A stretch of 64,000 nucleotides of DNA from JBAXQQ01 sp037131695 (GTDB lineage: Bacteria > Armatimonadota > Hebobacteria > CAIYQO01), in assembly GCA_964638715.1 (NCBI GenBank), contig CAZWZF010000005.1, positions 62,001-126,000 of the forward strand. Direction: 5' to 3'. A program made the position numbers and the translations under genes. The notes under the pieces were generated by a model that made no database searches, had not been told where the DNA came from, and was given only the letters and a program-made list of their open reading frames with translations. Below, one piece after another: positions 63,035 to 64,000 of this stretch (the first letter of the stretch is position 1; every line of letters starts with the position of its first letter).

Positions 63035-64000
63035 ATGAAGTTTATAAAAAGTTTGACCATCGCATTCGCGTTAATCGCGTTGCTGATTATGGTTGGGTGC
63101 AGCGACAACGGGAGTAAATCTGCCATTGTTCGCGGTGTAGTGAAAGATAGTGCAACATCAAATGCGCTTTCTGGAGTTACTGTCAGTGCAGGTACTGCTA
63201 TTGCAACTACCGACGTAAATGGCAAGTTCTCTTTGTCTGTTGCTCCTGGAAGCAATATTAAGATTAAAGCTGTAAAAACTGGTTTTATTGAAGTTTTTGA
63301 TATTTGCGGTGTTAATGAAGGTGGATCAGCTGAAGTTGATTTCTCACTGAATGCGATTGGGTATGAGAAAAACCTGACGGCTATGAAAACAACACAAACT
63401 TCAGCAACTGATGCTCGTGGAACAGCAATTACATTGCCAGCAGGAAGTATTGTTGACAGTAGCAATAATACTGTTGATGCGGCTAAAATAGAAGTGACCA
63501 CAAGCATGCCCAATGATAATAATTTCATTGATAATTTCCCTGGTTTATTCATTGGCACACAAACCGGACAACCTGATAAGCCGATTGAAAGTTTTGGATT
63601 TATTTCTGTTGATATTACAGATGCGACAGGAAACATTAAATATAATTTGGGAAAGGATAATTTAGGAAATCCTAAAACAGCAACTATTGATATTCCTGTC
63701 GGTATAGGTGCTGCTGACCCGGGTACTGCTGATATTGATTTGTGGTCGCTTGATGAATCGACTGGCAAGTGGAAATGGGAGGCTAAAGCAAACCGTATCC
63801 CCGGACCACCTGTTGTTTATCGGGCAACAGTAACTCACTTCTCAGCGTATAATCTTGATCGTCCTATTGCCAGTCCGATATCATTAACAGTTACCGTTAA
63901 AAATGGTACTGCGTTAGTTGCCGGTGCATCTGTAGTTGCCAAGAAAACCTCTGCTCCTGCATGGGAAGGCCGTGGCGTAACAGGTGCTAATGGTACTTTT
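63035..64000 (+). CDS. Lipoprotein, tandem paralogue of the previous gene (cut by window end)
   Basis: The first 322 codons of a paralogue, running off the window without a stop. The signal (MKFIKSLTIAFALIALLIMV, then GCSDNG) is almost identical to its neighbour's. The same modules follow: CarboxypepD_reg-like (IVRGVVKDSATSNALSGVTV, GKFSLSVAPGSNIKIKAVKT), ZU5-like (GTAITLPAGSIVDSSNNTVD, ATVTHFSAYNLDRP) and the start of the next module (LTVTVKNGTALVAGASVVAK). AAGGAG precedes ATG 63035. It probably shares the promoter at 61552. Confidence 0.88.
   Translation, partial: MKFIKSLTIAFALIALLIMVGCSDNGSKSAIVRGVVKDSATSNALSGVTVSAGTAIATTDVNGKFSLSVAPGSNIKIKAVKTGFIEVFDICGVNEGGSAEVDFSLNAIGYEKNLTAMKTTQTSATDARGTAITLPAGSIVDSSNNTVDAAKIEVTTSMPNDNNFIDNFPGLFIGTQTGQPDKPIESFGFISVDITDATGNIKYNLGKDNLGNPKTATIDIPVGIGAADPGTADIDLWSLDESTGKWKWEAKANRIPGPPVVYRATVTHFSAYNLDRPIASPISLTVTVKNGTALVAGASVVAKKTSAPAWEGRGVTGANGTF

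Overview
The window looks like a chromosome segment from a glycan-degrading bacterium of the Armatimonadota or a related lineage (Lentisphaerota and Sumerlaeota are alternatives). The clue is the prepilin family, which carries the FTLIELLVVIAIIAILAAIL leader followed by FPVFARAREKARQTTC and an H-X9-DG motif. Other support comes from the mix of secreted sugar-binding proteins, GH38, GH57 and clan GH-A enzymes, URO-D-like and Gfo/Idh/MocA proteins. The phylum call is an inference; there is no rRNA here.

Region 1 (1-33 kb) is an accessory, patchwork glycan region. It holds a REP-type transposase remnant (197-406), a FAD-dependent oxidoreductase with a discoidin-like tail, and a prepilin remnant. 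An AraC regulator and prepilin pair follows, then a GC-rich block on the + strand (a giant secreted beta-propeller/CBM9-like protein and a GH101-like protein) and a GH38 alpha-mannosidase. A convergent - strand pair (URO-D-like protein and a paralogue of the giant protein) comes next. After an AT-rich spacer full of palindromes there is a second regulator and prepilin pair (GntR/LacI chimera), an SGNH hydrolase fused to a foreign 4Fe-4S fragment, tRNA-Thr, a GH57 enzyme, two further prepilin-family genes (one truncated, one with a zinc-ribbon tail), and a secreted clan GH-A glycosidase with a CBM9-like end. Base composition jumps from about 45% to over 60% GC and back at several junctions. Partial copies of the 3' end of the FAD gene sit at two of the junctions.

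Region 2 (33-50 kb) looks like ordinary chromosome: beta-CASP metallo-hydrolase, LeuC, an alpha/beta hydrolase, a phosphohexomutase-yhbY pair, a three-gene membrane sensor/histidine kinase operon whose first gene carries an in-frame TGA, an unusual HTH-PilB/GspE fusion with degenerate ATPase motifs, a Gfo/Idh/MocA oxidoreductase, a homing-endonuclease-repeat protein, HisF and tRNA-Ser.

Region 3 (50-64 kb) holds envelope and surface genes (Fn3-like protein, secreted caspase-like protein, YiiX-like amidase, three lipoproteins), a degenerate EAL protein, tRNA-Lys, a zinc-ribbon membrane protein, a YopX-like protein, and the coupled recN-radical SAM pair. Several rho-independent terminators and near-consensus sigma70-type promoters can be read. 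Intergenic DNA repeatedly carries tandem heptamers such as TTGACAA and ACTGAAC.

The idea most worth testing is that a dedicated transcription factor, a prepilin-leader protein with a variable C-terminal binding domain, and secreted glycan-active proteins form repeated modules in region 1.
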